Source: Paenibacillus planticolens
GTDB taxonomy: Bacteria > Bacillota > Bacilli > Paenibacillales > NBRC-103111
Assembly (NCBI RefSeq): GCF_013141725.1
Contig: NZ_WHNZ01000086.1
Span: 62,001-126,000 of the forward strand
Direction: 5' to 3'
Length of the DNA stretch: 64,000 nt
Shown: piece after piece, positions 1-8,188 of the stretch
Layout of the letters: every line of letters begins with the position of its first letter
How positions within the stretch are numbered: the stretch's first letter is position 1
Notes under the pieces: model-generated
What the model saw: the letters and a program-made list of their open reading frames with translations, nothing else
The model's database searches: none
Told to the model about the DNA's origin: nothing
Made by a program: the position numbers and the translations under genes

Positions 1-105
1 GGAAATTGCGCCTTGAAATCGATCCCTTATGAGCATTGTCGGCACGAACATCATAATGTTAATCATTCCAACATAGAGCACATGATAATAGGTATATCGA
101 GACAT
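1..105 (-). CDS. gerKB: Spore germination permease GerKB/GerAB family, N-terminal fragment
   Basis: The frame opens with ATG three bases after the stop of the upstream gerKA-like gene and runs off the window edge, so only 35 residues are visible (MSRYTYYHVLYVG...). The N-terminus is hydrophobic, with a membrane segment starting near residue 8. Its place directly behind a GerA-type A subunit fits the B subunit of a GerA-family nutrient germinant receptor, an integral membrane permease-like protein of the spore inner membrane. The identification rests mainly on gene order; the sequence seen is too short for independent proof. Confidence 0.6.
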   Translation of the reverse strand, partial: MSRYTYYHVLYVGMINIMMFVPTMLIRDRFQGAIS

Positions 106-108
106 GAC

Positions 109-1446
109 TTACTTTGTCCCCTTTCCATGATGATGCACCTTCGCCTCTAACTTCGGAATGTAGAGCGCTAAATAGGGTTGGCCAAAGCTTCGAAGATTGC
201 ACCAATATACGATTAATGCAAAAAATGAAACGACGACCCCCAGCAATCCATAAAAAATGGAGACGATCACAAACAGGTATTTAATGAAACGCACGGAGTA
301 ACCAAAGCCGTTGTTCGGGATAACAAAATTAGAGATGGCGACAACGGAAGTTACGATAATCATGATGCTGCTCACTAATCCCGCCTCTTGAATGGCTTGG
401 CCGAGAATTAAACCGCCGACGGTTGTTGCCGTTGAACCGATGTAGCGCGGCAGACGAAGACTGGCCTCATTCAAGGCTTCAATCATAAAAAGCATAATAA
501 AGACTTCGATGAAAGAAGGGTAGGGGACGACGACTCGGCTGCCGGCGATTGACAGTGTTAATTGAACCCGCAGCACCTCAGGATTATAAGAGACAATAGC
601 GATGTAGAGAGCAGGCAAGGTAATAGTTAGCAGCATGGCAACATATCGGAGGATGACCAACGATTGGCTCATCCAGAATGATTCGTAGTCATCGTCCATC
701 GCGTGAAGGAAGTCAAACAATCGAACAGGGAGCACAAGACCGAAGCGGCTTCCGTCTTGAAGGAGCGCTATTTTTCCGCGTTCGAGCATGATGGCGATCC
801 GGTCGGGTCTTTCTGTCTGGAGAATGATCGGGAAAAACCGGTGCCTTTTCCCGGTTAGTGCTTGTAACAGCTGCCCGGCCGCACGGAGAATCTCGATTTG
901 CAGCTTGCTAATCCGCTCGTTTAATACAGCAAGGACTTCTTCATTCACCAGATTTTTGTCATATAGCACACTTACGCGTGTTCTGGAGTTCTCACCTATG
1001 ATGTGCTGATCGACAGAAAGAGAGGGTACATTATAACGCAAACGTACAAGGCTGATGTTAAGATCCAAATCTTCAGTAAGTGCTGTCTGAGGACCTTGAA
1101 GAGAGGCCTCGATTTGAACGGAATCAGGCTTGTCCTGAAACTTCCTTTGCACATTGAAGCGGTAGACATTGTCTTCGATTTTGAATAAAAGTGTGCCATT
1201 GAGCAGCAGCTGCGTCCAATTTTCGGGATCATCAGCGATACCGAAGTTGGGATTGGAGTTGATCATGCGATCGAATTCTTCCGGATCGAAACAATAGGAA
1301 TATGGAATGAGCAGCCCATCTTTGATCGATGACTGGTCACAAAGCGCAGGAAAGTAAATAAGATCCATCTGGAGGTAACCGTTATCCAGCGTGTCATAAG
1401 AAAGATCGGATGGGTTATTAAGTTCAGCGCGGATTTGTTCGATCAT
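109..1446 (-). CDS. gerKA: Spore germination protein, GerA/GerKA family (A subunit)
   Basis: This 445-residue protein is the A subunit of a GerA-type germinant receptor, which sits in the spore inner membrane and triggers germination when nutrients bind. A soluble N-terminal half of about 265 residues is followed by several membrane segments (from about residue 270 to 425) with GerA-type motifs such as VPYPSFIEVFIMLFMIEALNEA and PRYIG. It is slightly short for the family (usually about 480-550). The ATG is preceded by TTGGAGGG at ideal spacing. It is followed after 3 bases by a gerKB-like start, so the two are co-transcribed; a C subunit, if present, lies outside the window. Expression would be expected in the forespore, but no sigma-G promoter was securely identified. 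Confidence 0.88.
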   Translation of the reverse strand: MIEQIRAELNNPSDLSYDTLDNGYLQMDLIYFPALCDQSSIKDGLLIPYSYCFDPEEFDRMINSNPNFGIADDPENWTQLLLNGTLLFKIEDNVYRFNVQRKFQDKPDSVQIEASLQGPQTALTEDLDLNISLVRLRYNVPSLSVDQHIIGENSRTRVSVLYDKNLVNEEVLAVLNERISKLQIEILRAAGQLLQALTGKRHRFFPIILQTERPDRIAIMLERGKIALLQDGSRFGLVLPVRLFDFLHAMDDDYESFWMSQSLVILRYVAMLLTITLPALYIAIVSYNPEVLRVQLTLSIAGSRVVVPYPSFIEVFIMLFMIEALNEASLRLPRYIGSTATTVGGLILGQAIQEAGLVSSIMIIVTSVVAISNFVIPNNGFGYSVRFIKYLFVIVSIFYGLLGVVVSFFALIVYWCNLRSFGQPYLALYIPKLEAKVHHHGKGTK

Positions 1447-1527
1447 GCTATTCCCTCCAATTCCTCACTTTACCATTCGGTTTATCGTACCCTGGAAGTA
1501 AATGAACCATACGAGTAAAAGAAAAAG

Positions 1528-1557
1528 AAACAGCCCGATCGAAAGACCGCGCTGTTT
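1528..1557 (-). terminator. Intrinsic terminator behind the ion transporter gene
   Basis: Read on the minus strand, an AAACAGC...GCTGTTT stem with a short loop is followed by a T-rich tail (TCTTTTTCTTTT). It lies between the stop of the transporter gene and the start of gerKA and separates the two units. Confidence 0.7.
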
Positions 1558-1590
1558 GACCTGATCTGGAGGACACGTATTCCCACCGTA

Positions 1591-2871
1591 TTATAATAAG
1601 TATCGGACATAAATATAAATGCTGGCTAATGCAACGGAGAGCAGCATTAGGGGGAAGCCGTATTTCATAAAGGTTATGAATTTAATAGGATGACCTTCCT
1701 TAGCAGACAGCCCTGCTGCGATTAAATTGGCGCTGGCCCCAATTAATGTGCCATTTCCACCCAAGCATGCACCGAGAGCCAGACTCCACCATAGAGGTTC
1801 CAGGTTGTCTACGCCCATATTGCCCATTTCTTGAATCATCGGAATCATCGTCGCGACAAAAGGGATATTGTCTAAAAAAGCGGAAGCAATCGCACTAAGC
1901 CATAGAATTAGCATAGATGTAGCGATGGGATTGCCTCCGGTCAGTTCGATGGCTTGCGCGGCTAATTTGGAGATGATGCCGGTTTCCACAAGACCTGAGA
2001 CAAGTACGAACAACCCAACAAAAAAGAAGATGGTGGTCCACTCCACTTTAGAGAGGGCATTTTCCATGGCGTGTTCGCCGGTTAGAAGCAGCAGGATAAA
2101 GGCACCTGTTAAGGCGACGGTCGCTGATTCCAGATGAAGCATTTGATGCAAGAAGAAGCCGACGATCGTAAGCCCTAATACGGAAACACTCTTAATTAAC
2201 AAGGGACGGTTCGTAATCACTTCTTTTTCATCCATGTGCATGATGCTCATCTTAAGCTCTGGCGTGGTCTGGATTTGTTTGCGGAACATAACGACGAAAA
2301 TAGGCAGTATGCATGCCATAATAACAACGACAATGGGTGCAAGGTTATTAATGAATGCCATGAACGTTAATTCTTTAACTGCGCTGCCGATCATAATGTT
2401 CGGCGGGTCTCCAATTAAAGTAGCTGTGCCGCCTATATTGGAAGCCAGTATTTGCGTGATAAGAAAAGGCACAGGGTTCACTCGAAGCTGCCTGGTGATG
2501 CTAAACGTAACGGGTACCATCAAAAGAACGGTAGTCACGTTGTCCAGGAAGGCTGAGCCGATTGCAGTAATGAGAACGAGTGAAATCAAAATGCGGACCG
2601 GGTCGCCCTTCGCTTTTTTGGCGGAAATTAGAGCGATATATTTGAAAAGCCCGGTTTCTGCGGTAATGTTAACAATGATCATCATTCCGATCAATAGCCC
2701 CAGCGTATTAAAGTCAATATGGTGCAATGCCGTTTCTTGATTAACAATGCCAAGGACGACCATAAGGACGCCGCCGAGCATAGCGACGATCGTACGATGA
2801 ATTTTCTCGGCAATAATCAGGCCGTAAGTAACTAAAAAGATGCCAATGGCTAAAATTGCTTGTTGTTCCAT
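1591..2871 (-). CDS. ArsB/NhaD-family (SLC13-like) ion transporter
   Basis: This 426-residue polytopic membrane protein has about 11-12 hydrophobic segments and the family landmarks GGTATLIGDPPNI in the first half and GGNGTLIGASANLI in the second, the inverted-repeat hairpin signatures of ArsB/NhaD/citrate-type transporters. Paired FLDN motifs (SAFLDNVTT and SAFLDNIPF) are also present. The substrate could be Na+/H+, arsenite or an organic anion and cannot be told from sequence. I chose ATG at 2871 rather than the ATG five codons upstream, because GGGAGGA lies 7 bases before it. A consensus-like promoter at 3129-3158 gives a leader of about 250 nt with a terminator-like hairpin inside it, which suggests regulation by transcription attenuation. 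Confidence 0.85.
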   Translation of the reverse strand: MEQQAILAIGIFLVTYGLIIAEKIHRTIVAMLGGVLMVVLGIVNQETALHHIDFNTLGLLIGMMIIVNITAETGLFKYIALISAKKAKGDPVRILISLVLITAIGSAFLDNVTTVLLMVPVTFSITRQLRVNPVPFLITQILASNIGGTATLIGDPPNIMIGSAVKELTFMAFINNLAPIVVVIMACILPIFVVMFRKQIQTTPELKMSIMHMDEKEVITNRPLLIKSVSVLGLTIVGFFLHQMLHLESATVALTGAFILLLLTGEHAMENALSKVEWTTIFFFVGLFVLVSGLVETGIISKLAAQAIELTGGNPIATSMLILWLSAIASAFLDNIPFVATMIPMIQEMGNMGVDNLEPLWWSLALGACLGGNGTLIGASANLIAAGLSAKEGHPIKFITFMKYGFPLMLLSVALASIYIYVRYLL

Positions 2872-2914
2872 AGTAAATCCTCCCACATGTTATTTGGGTT
2901 GAAATGAAAAATAG

Positions 2915-2962
2915 TCAAGTAGTGACTTTGCGCCGCGGATATAAGTAATTTGATGAGTTCAT
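2915..2962 (-). CDS. Possible 15-residue leader peptide
   Basis: Between the leader hairpin and the transporter start, an ATG frame encodes MNSSNYLYPRRKVTT followed by TGA. AAAGGAG lies 12 bases upstream, a somewhat long spacing. It could be an upstream ORF that takes part in controlling the transporter, or chance. There is no comparative support in the window. Confidence 0.2.
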   Translation of the reverse strand: MNSSNYLYPRRKVTT

Positions 2963-2989
2963 TCGTATATTATTCTCCTTTCTCTGCAT

Positions 2990-3057
2990 AAAAAAAGAGC
3001 CCACCAAGGGCTCGGCATGTCAAAAAAAGACCAAAAGGAGCCCTTGGTGACAGGCTC
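2990..3057 (-). promoter_or_regulatory. Leader attenuator hairpin upstream of the ion transporter
   Basis: On the minus strand CACCAAGGGCTC (3049-3038 complement side) pairs perfectly with GAGCCCTTGGTG across a 24-base loop, and an outer GAG/CTC extension lengthens the stem. Seven T residues follow at once, so it looks like an intrinsic terminator. It lies between the promoter and the transporter start, in a divergent intergenic region where no other minus-strand gene needs ending. I could not match the ~65 nt before it to a known riboswitch class. Confidence 0.6.
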
Positions 3058-3128
3058 CTCCAAATTACAGTCATATTCAATTCTTACATGATAGGAATGG
3101 CTAATGGTTAATATTTGTTAGCGTAATA

Positions 3129-3158
3129 AATTTACACTGAAGCCGAGATGATTGTCAA
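3129..3158 (-). promoter_or_regulatory. Sigma-A type promoter for the ion transporter
   Basis: On the minus strand TTGACA (3158-3153) and TAAATT (3134-3129) are separated by 18 bases. Transcription would start near 3122. Confidence 0.6.
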
Positions 3159-3164
3159 GGGTCT

Positions 3165-3192
3165 TTGAAAGTGAGGGCACATTTGATATAGT
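3165..3192 (+). promoter_or_regulatory. Sigma-A type promoter for the two-component genes
   Basis: TTGAAA and TATAGT are separated by 16 bases, about 55 bases upstream of the kinase start. A direct repeat of CCTATGAGT follows at 3207-3226 and could be an operator. Confidence 0.45.
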
Positions 3193-3245
3193 AAAGAACT
3201 ATGAACCTATGAGTACCTATGAGTGAAAGAGAGAGGGAGTAGAAC

Positions 3246-5033
3246 GTGAATAAAATAAACATATCGATACGTACCCAATTGATTACTCTGTTTATATTTT
3301 TCGTCTGTATCCCTTTGTTAGTATTTGGTAAATTATGGTACGACAAATCCACTTTATTCATAGAGAAATCGGCTATCAATTTCAATGAACAGATTGTTAA
3401 GCAAGTAAACGGACATTTGAACGATTATTTTCTTGAACTGGAGCGGACCACGTTTCCTCTTATTCTGCATCCATTAATCCAGGAATTTATGACGCTTACT
3501 CCGGAACAAACGTTTGAACGATTTATGATTACGAATAAAATTCAGAATGAGCTTTTGCAGCAGATTGTTTTCGGAAGGCCGGAAATGTATTCGTTTACAA
3601 TTTTCTCGAAGCAAGGACTTTCGGTTTCCAGTTTGGGCTCATCCATGGTGGAGAAGCGGTATCAGGCTTATTTGGACATGCCAAGCAGCGAGAATTACTC
3701 CCTTTTAGGCATTCGCTGGGAAGGCAATACGCCGCTTTTAACGATCATCCGCAAGTTCAAGGATGCATCGACCTACCAAACATCAGGCGTTTTGATTATC
3801 GATTTGAGGTTGAATGTCATATCTGAAATCGTAGATCAAATCGAGGTCGGCGATACAGGATTCTTATGGATTGCAGATGCACAAGGACAGATGATCTATC
3901 ATCCGGACAAAACGAAGATGGGAGCTAAAGCGCCTGATTGGTATTCCAATCAAGTAAAGAATCTTGATAAAGGCGCGTTTATCCATTCCGAGCACAATGT
4001 GAAAGATCTGCTTGTTTTTCATAAATCATCCTATACGGACTGGATCATTGTCTCGCAGGTTCCGATTCATGAGTTGACCGCTGAGTTAATTTCTTTGCGT
4101 AATGTGACCATATGGGGAGGACTTGCGCTAGTGCTGCTTGTCATCATCATCATTGGCGGTTTCTCACTATCGTTGACAAACGGACTTTCTAAGCTTAAGC
4201 GATTAATGAGGAGTGCGGAAAACGGCAACTTTTTTATAACGGCACCTGAACATCACGGGAATGAAGTGGGAAGCCTCTACCGGGGATTCAACAAGATGGT
4301 CCGCGAACTGCGCAGGCTAATCGATGAAGTGCATACGTCACAATTAAGGGAAAAAGAGCTCGTTATCAAACAGAGAGAATCCATGTTGAAAGCGCTCCAA
4401 TCGCAGATTAATCCCCATTTTCTATATAATACACTCGAAATGATTAATTCATACGCTATCGTAGAAGGTGTTGCTCCTATCAGCCGAATGTCTATTGCGC
4501 TTGCTGATTTGTTTCGGTATAGCATTAATGATTCGATGAAAATCGTTTATTTGCAGGATGAATTAGAGCATGTTCGTACGTATTTAGACATTCAAAAGGA
4601 ACGATTTCCGTATTTGGACATTGATTTCGATGTCGATAAGAGTATGATAACGCATGCCAAAGCGGTAAGGTTGACGATTCAACCGTTGGTGGAGAACAGC
4701 TTCCGGCATGGTTATGAGAAGCATCGGATGAAGCCGGTTTATATCGGGATCACGAGTGAACGAAATGAGAACGGTTACCTTTTGCGGATTATTGATAAGG
4801 GAAGAGGAATGAAGCGGGAAACGATGGATGCGTATAACGATTCTTTTATGAATGACACGAATACGTCATCTGGAGAAGCAGGTATGGACGAAGCCTTAAC
4901 AAGTATAGGGCTCTGGAACGTGCATCAACGGGTTCGCTTGTTGTTCGGTCCTCCGTACGGTCTGCAAATTATACAATCAGATGAGCAGGGAACTGTCATT
5001 CAAATGATGCTGCCGGGCGTTTCGGAGGAATGA
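3246..5033 (+). CDS. YesM-type sensor histidine kinase
   Basis: This 595-residue membrane kinase has one N-terminal membrane segment (about residues 11-33), an extracellular dCache-like sensor (about 35-285), a second membrane segment (about 287-310), a HAMP linker, and a LytS/YesM-type kinase core. The phosphoacceptor is His391 in QINPHFLYNTLE, followed by the ATPase motifs VENSFRHG and DKGRGM. It starts with GTG behind GAGAGGGAG. The response regulator begins just after its stop, so the pair is an operon. Such pairs usually sense extracellular sugars and activate adjacent LplB/YtcP-type importers, here the one at 6300-9745. Confidence 0.92.
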   Translation: MNKINISIRTQLITLFIFFVCIPLLVFGKLWYDKSTLFIEKSAINFNEQIVKQVNGHLNDYFLELERTTFPLILHPLIQEFMTLTPEQTFERFMITNKIQNELLQQIVFGRPEMYSFTIFSKQGLSVSSLGSSMVEKRYQAYLDMPSSENYSLLGIRWEGNTPLLTIIRKFKDASTYQTSGVLIIDLRLNVISEIVDQIEVGDTGFLWIADAQGQMIYHPDKTKMGAKAPDWYSNQVKNLDKGAFIHSEHNVKDLLVFHKSSYTDWIIVSQVPIHELTAELISLRNVTIWGGLALVLLVIIIIGGFSLSLTNGLSKLKRLMRSAENGNFFITAPEHHGNEVGSLYRGFNKMVRELRRLIDEVHTSQLREKELVIKQRESMLKALQSQINPHFLYNTLEMINSYAIVEGVAPISRMSIALADLFRYSINDSMKIVYLQDELEHVRTYLDIQKERFPYLDIDFDVDKSMITHAKAVRLTIQPLVENSFRHGYEKHRMKPVYIGITSERNENGYLLRIIDKGRGMKRETMDAYNDSFMNDTNTSSGEAGMDEALTSIGLWNVHQRVRLLFGPPYGLQIIQSDEQGTVIQMMLPGVSEE

Positions 5034-5056
5034 TACAAGAGGGGAGAGGATCTGTG

Positions 5057-6121
5057 ATGTATAAAGTACTTATTGTCGATGACGAGCACATGATCAAACG
5101 AAGCCTGTACAAAATGATCTCGGAAAGCGAGCACGGGTTTACCGTAGTTGGCGAAGCGGAAGATGGGCAGGAGGCATTGGAGCTTATTAGCCAAACGCAG
5201 CCGGATTTAATCATTACGGATATTAGCATGCCGATTATGGATGGGCTTGAGCTCATCAAGGAATGCAGAAATCGACAATTGGCATGCGAGATCGTGATTC
5301 TTTCAGGTTATGGGGAGTTTGAATATGCCCGGCAAGCGCTCCATTCTGATGTTGGGGAGTATTTGCTAAAGCCTATTCGGCCAGATGTACTGGACAACGT
5401 TCTGAAAACGGTGCGGGAAAAGCTCGACTTGAAACAAAAAGCGTTGTTGGAAAGAAGCAACTGGATGTGGTATTGCAAAACAATTGCTATCCGCATAGCA
5501 AGCTTGATTTGGGATCTGGATGAAAAAGAAATTCAGCAGGAACTGATCAGCGTTCATCGTACATATAGGGAACAGTCGGGAGATACCACTTTGTTCAAGC
5601 ATCTTTGTTATGAATTGCTGACGTTTATTGAGAAAGAATTAGAGCAACGCGCGGGGACCGGCGGAGTGGTTAATCAGACCGAATCTGCCAGGTTTTACGA
5701 GGTGTCGGATCCGGCTGAAGCATGGCGATTATTAGAAGTAAGCATCATGGAACATGTGAAGGCTATACAAAACAAGCGAAAGCATGGCGCCTCTCAAGGC
5801 ATCAAAACGGCCGTTGCCTTTATTGAGCAGAATTACATGGAAGAGGATTTATCCTTGCAAGTGATTGCCGAACGGATGCATATCTCTTTGTCCTATGCGA
5901 GCCAGTCTTTCAAAGAGACAATGGGCGTTAGTTTTACGCAATATTTGACAAGTCTTCGTATGGAGAAAGCGAAGGAAGTGCTTCTTCAGGACCCGAATTG
6001 CAAAACGTACGAAGTGGCGACCGCGGTAGGATATAGCGATTATCCGCATTTTACGAAAACCTTTAAAAAACATTTCGGCTATTCACCGAGGGAGTATAGA
6101 AAGAGAATAGGATTCGACTAG
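5057..6121 (+). CDS. YesN-type response regulator with AraC DNA-binding domain
   Basis: This 354-residue protein has a receiver domain (residues 1-120; acidic pair Asp8-Asp9, phosphorylation site Asp55 in IITDISMP, and Lys in YLLKPI) and a C-terminal AraC/XylS double helix-turn-helix (about 255-354, ending YSPREYRKRI). I chose the ATG at 5057 at the start of MYKVLIVDDE because GGGGAGAGG lies just upstream; the longer frame would overlap the kinase stop. It is the partner of the kinase before it and probably activates the importer operon that follows. Confidence 0.92.
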   Translation: MYKVLIVDDEHMIKRSLYKMISESEHGFTVVGEAEDGQEALELISQTQPDLIITDISMPIMDGLELIKECRNRQLACEIVILSGYGEFEYARQALHSDVGEYLLKPIRPDVLDNVLKTVREKLDLKQKALLERSNWMWYCKTIAIRIASLIWDLDEKEIQQELISVHRTYREQSGDTTLFKHLCYELLTFIEKELEQRAGTGGVVNQTESARFYEVSDPAEAWRLLEVSIMEHVKAIQNKRKHGASQGIKTAVAFIEQNYMEEDLSLQVIAERMHISLSYASQSFKETMGVSFTQYLTSLRMEKAKEVLLQDPNCKTYEVATAVGYSDYPHFTKTFKKHFGYSPREYRKRIGFD

Positions 6122-6155
6122 GACCTTGAGAACCTGCAAGGTCTTTTCTTTTTTT
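6122..6155 (+). terminator. Intrinsic terminator after the response regulator
   Basis: GACCTTG and CAAGGTC form a stem with an 8-base loop, followed by TTTTCTTTTTTT. It separates the regulatory pair from the importer genes. Confidence 0.8.
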
Positions 6156-6249
6156 GAATGTCCAGAGGACGAAATTTCTCAGTCATGTATTTTAAAAAGT
6201 CACAGAAAAAAGCACAAATTTATTAAATAAATGACATGTACGAAGGGAA

Positions 6250-6263
6250 TGAAAGCGATTACG
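6250..6263 (+). promoter_or_regulatory. Candidate cre (CcpA) site before the first importer operon
   Basis: TGAAAGCGATTACG preceded by A matches the loose cre consensus WTGNAANCGNWNNCW except at the last base. It lies 37 bases before the first permease. The same TGAAAGCG core occurs upstream of three units in the glycosaminoglycan locus. Confidence 0.45.
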
Positions 6264-6299
6264 ATTAGGGTATCAAAAGTTAAGACATGGAGGAGTCAT

Positions 6300-7262
6300 A
6301 TGGCCGAGATCAATCTAGCGGAAATGGACAGCGCAAGTTATCGAGTCCCCATTGTCCCGCACAGCAAGAAGAGATACCTGCTCAAGAATTGGCAAATCTA
6401 TTCCATGATTCTGCCTGGAATCTTGTTCTTTATCATCTTTCGATATATCCCTCTAGCTGGAAGCATCATTGCTTTTCAAGATTACAATGTATTTTCGGGG
6501 CTTTGGGGCAGCAAGTTTGTCGGGTTCAAGCATTTTGAGGCGCTGTTCACGTATCCGGAATTTTTTAGTATTTTACGCAACACGATACTAATTAGTTTAT
6601 ATCAACTCATTTTCGGATTTCCCGCGCCTATTATTTTGGCGCTGCTTTTAAATGAAGTACGCAAGATGATGTTTAAGCGGGTCGTTCAGACAGTCATTTA
6701 TTTGCCCCATTTTCTTTCATGGGTCATTGTCGGTGGCCTCGTAATTAACTTTTTGTCCCCCAACTATGGCATTATTAATCAACTGCTCGGTAATTTTGGA
6801 ATTGAGAAAATATTTTTCATGCAAGAGCCGGGATATTTTCGAAGCATAGTCGTCATTTCGGGGATTTGGAAGGAAGTCGGTTGGAGCACGATCATTTACT
6901 TGGCGGCTGTTGCAGGCATCAATTCAGAGCTTTATGAAGCTGCGGATATGGATGGAGCCAGTAAATTCCGGCAAGTATTCAGTGTTACTTTACCGGCGTT
7001 GATGCCAACGATTATGGTTCTGCTCCTGCTTAGAATCGGGCATATTCTAGATTTGGGTTTCGAACAAATTTATATTCTGCTTAATCCGCTAGTCAAAGAC
7101 ACAGGGAATATTATCGACACTTACATCTATGAAGTGGGTTTGCTAGGTTCGCAATTTAGCTACACTACCGCAATCGGTATTTTTAAATCTGTCATTGGTC
7201 TGATTCTAATATTAGGCGCTAATCAACTCAGCAAGAAACTAAGTGGCAATTCACTATTTTGA
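6300..7262 (+). CDS. ABC sugar importer permease, LplB family (system 1)
   Basis: This 320-residue inner-membrane permease has six predicted membrane segments and the permease EAA loop EAADMDGASKFRQVFSVTLP, where the ATPase docks. The N-terminus before the first segment is about 35 residues. I placed the start at ATG 6300 because GGAGG is 6 bases upstream; the longer open frame has no such site. It pairs with the YtcP-type permease beginning 18 bases downstream and with the lipoprotein at 8189. No ATPase gene is present, as is usual for this carbohydrate uptake type 1 subgroup. Confidence 0.92.
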   Translation: MAEINLAEMDSASYRVPIVPHSKKRYLLKNWQIYSMILPGILFFIIFRYIPLAGSIIAFQDYNVFSGLWGSKFVGFKHFEALFTYPEFFSILRNTILISLYQLIFGFPAPIILALLLNEVRKMMFKRVVQTVIYLPHFLSWVIVGGLVINFLSPNYGIINQLLGNFGIEKIFFMQEPGYFRSIVVISGIWKEVGWSTIIYLAAVAGINSELYEAADMDGASKFRQVFSVTLPALMPTIMVLLLLRIGHILDLGFEQIYILLNPLVKDTGNIIDTYIYEVGLLGSQFSYTTAIGIFKSVIGLILILGANQLSKKLSGNSLF

Positions 7263-7280
7263 GGAAGGGGGATGTGTTTC

Positions 7281-8150
7281 ATGATTGGAATGGGGACTGC
7301 AAGAAAGTGGTTTGTTTCGTTGAATTATATCGTTTTAGCGCTTACCGGCCTCGTGATGATGCTGCCTTTTGTCAACATATTGGCAGGTTCTTTTAGCGGA
7401 GGAAAAGCTATCTTACAAGGAAGCGTAACCATATTTCCCGTAGATTTTACTTTGGCCAACTATGCCTCCGTGCTGAATAATATAGCCATTTGGAAGTCAT
7501 TCGGAATAACGGTCTATGTGACTGTTTTGGGAACGACGCTTAATCTTCTATTTACTTCTACGATGGCTTATGGACTTGCTAAAAAGGATTTAAAGGGGCG
7601 TTCTTTCTTCATTCTTCTTGTACTTTTTAGCATGATTTTCACGGCACCCATCATTCCTTCGTATTTGCTCGTGAAGTCATTCGGCATGTTGAATACGTTA
7701 TGGGCATTGATGATTCCGGGCTTAATTGGCGCGTTTAACCTGATTATCATGATTTCGTTTTTTCAATCCATCCCGGAAGGGCTTACGGAAGCTGCCAAAA
7801 TAGATGGCTGTAACGAGTACCGCACGTATTGGAGCATTGTCCTGCCGTTATCCTTGCCATCCTTGACCACGATTGGGTTATTTTATGCAGTGGCTCATTG
7901 GAACGGGTATTTCTCAGCAGTCATGTATTTAAGAGATCCGGGGCTGTACCCACTGCAGGTCAAGCTGCGACAGCTCATCGTCGACAACGATGCGGCTAAT
8001 GTCATGCAAAGCGTACAGATGACATTACAGTCTGCGGAAGGTATTAAAATGGCGACAATTATCGTAGCCACTGTCCCCGTGTTGTTAATTTACCCGATGA
8101 TTCAGAAGCATTTCACTAAAGGAGCAATGCTCGGATCGCTTAAAGGGTAG
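7281..8150 (+). CDS. ABC sugar importer permease, YtcP family (system 1)
   Basis: This 289-residue partner permease has six membrane segments and the loop EAAKIDGCNEYRTYWSIVLPLSLP. It ends in the typical QKHFTKGAMLGSLKG tail. ATG at 7281 was chosen over the ATG at 7272, because GAGGAAGGGGG lies 9 bases before the former and touches the latter. It forms a heterodimer with the LplB-type protein encoded upstream. Confidence 0.92.
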   Translation: MIGMGTARKWFVSLNYIVLALTGLVMMLPFVNILAGSFSGGKAILQGSVTIFPVDFTLANYASVLNNIAIWKSFGITVYVTVLGTTLNLLFTSTMAYGLAKKDLKGRSFFILLVLFSMIFTAPIIPSYLLVKSFGMLNTLWALMIPGLIGAFNLIIMISFFQSIPEGLTEAAKIDGCNEYRTYWSIVLPLSLPSLTTIGLFYAVAHWNGYFSAVMYLRDPGLYPLQVKLRQLIVDNDAANVMQSVQMTLQSAEGIKMATIIVATVPVLLIYPMIQKHFTKGAMLGSLKG

Positions 8151-8188
8151 TTCTCATATGCCAACTACTATAAAAAAGGGAGTGCGTT

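Noticed and set aside
2870..3060. M-box, T-box or yybP-ykoY riboswitch before the ion transporter
   Set aside because: None of their conserved blocks could be found in the leader, so it is left as an unassigned attenuator.
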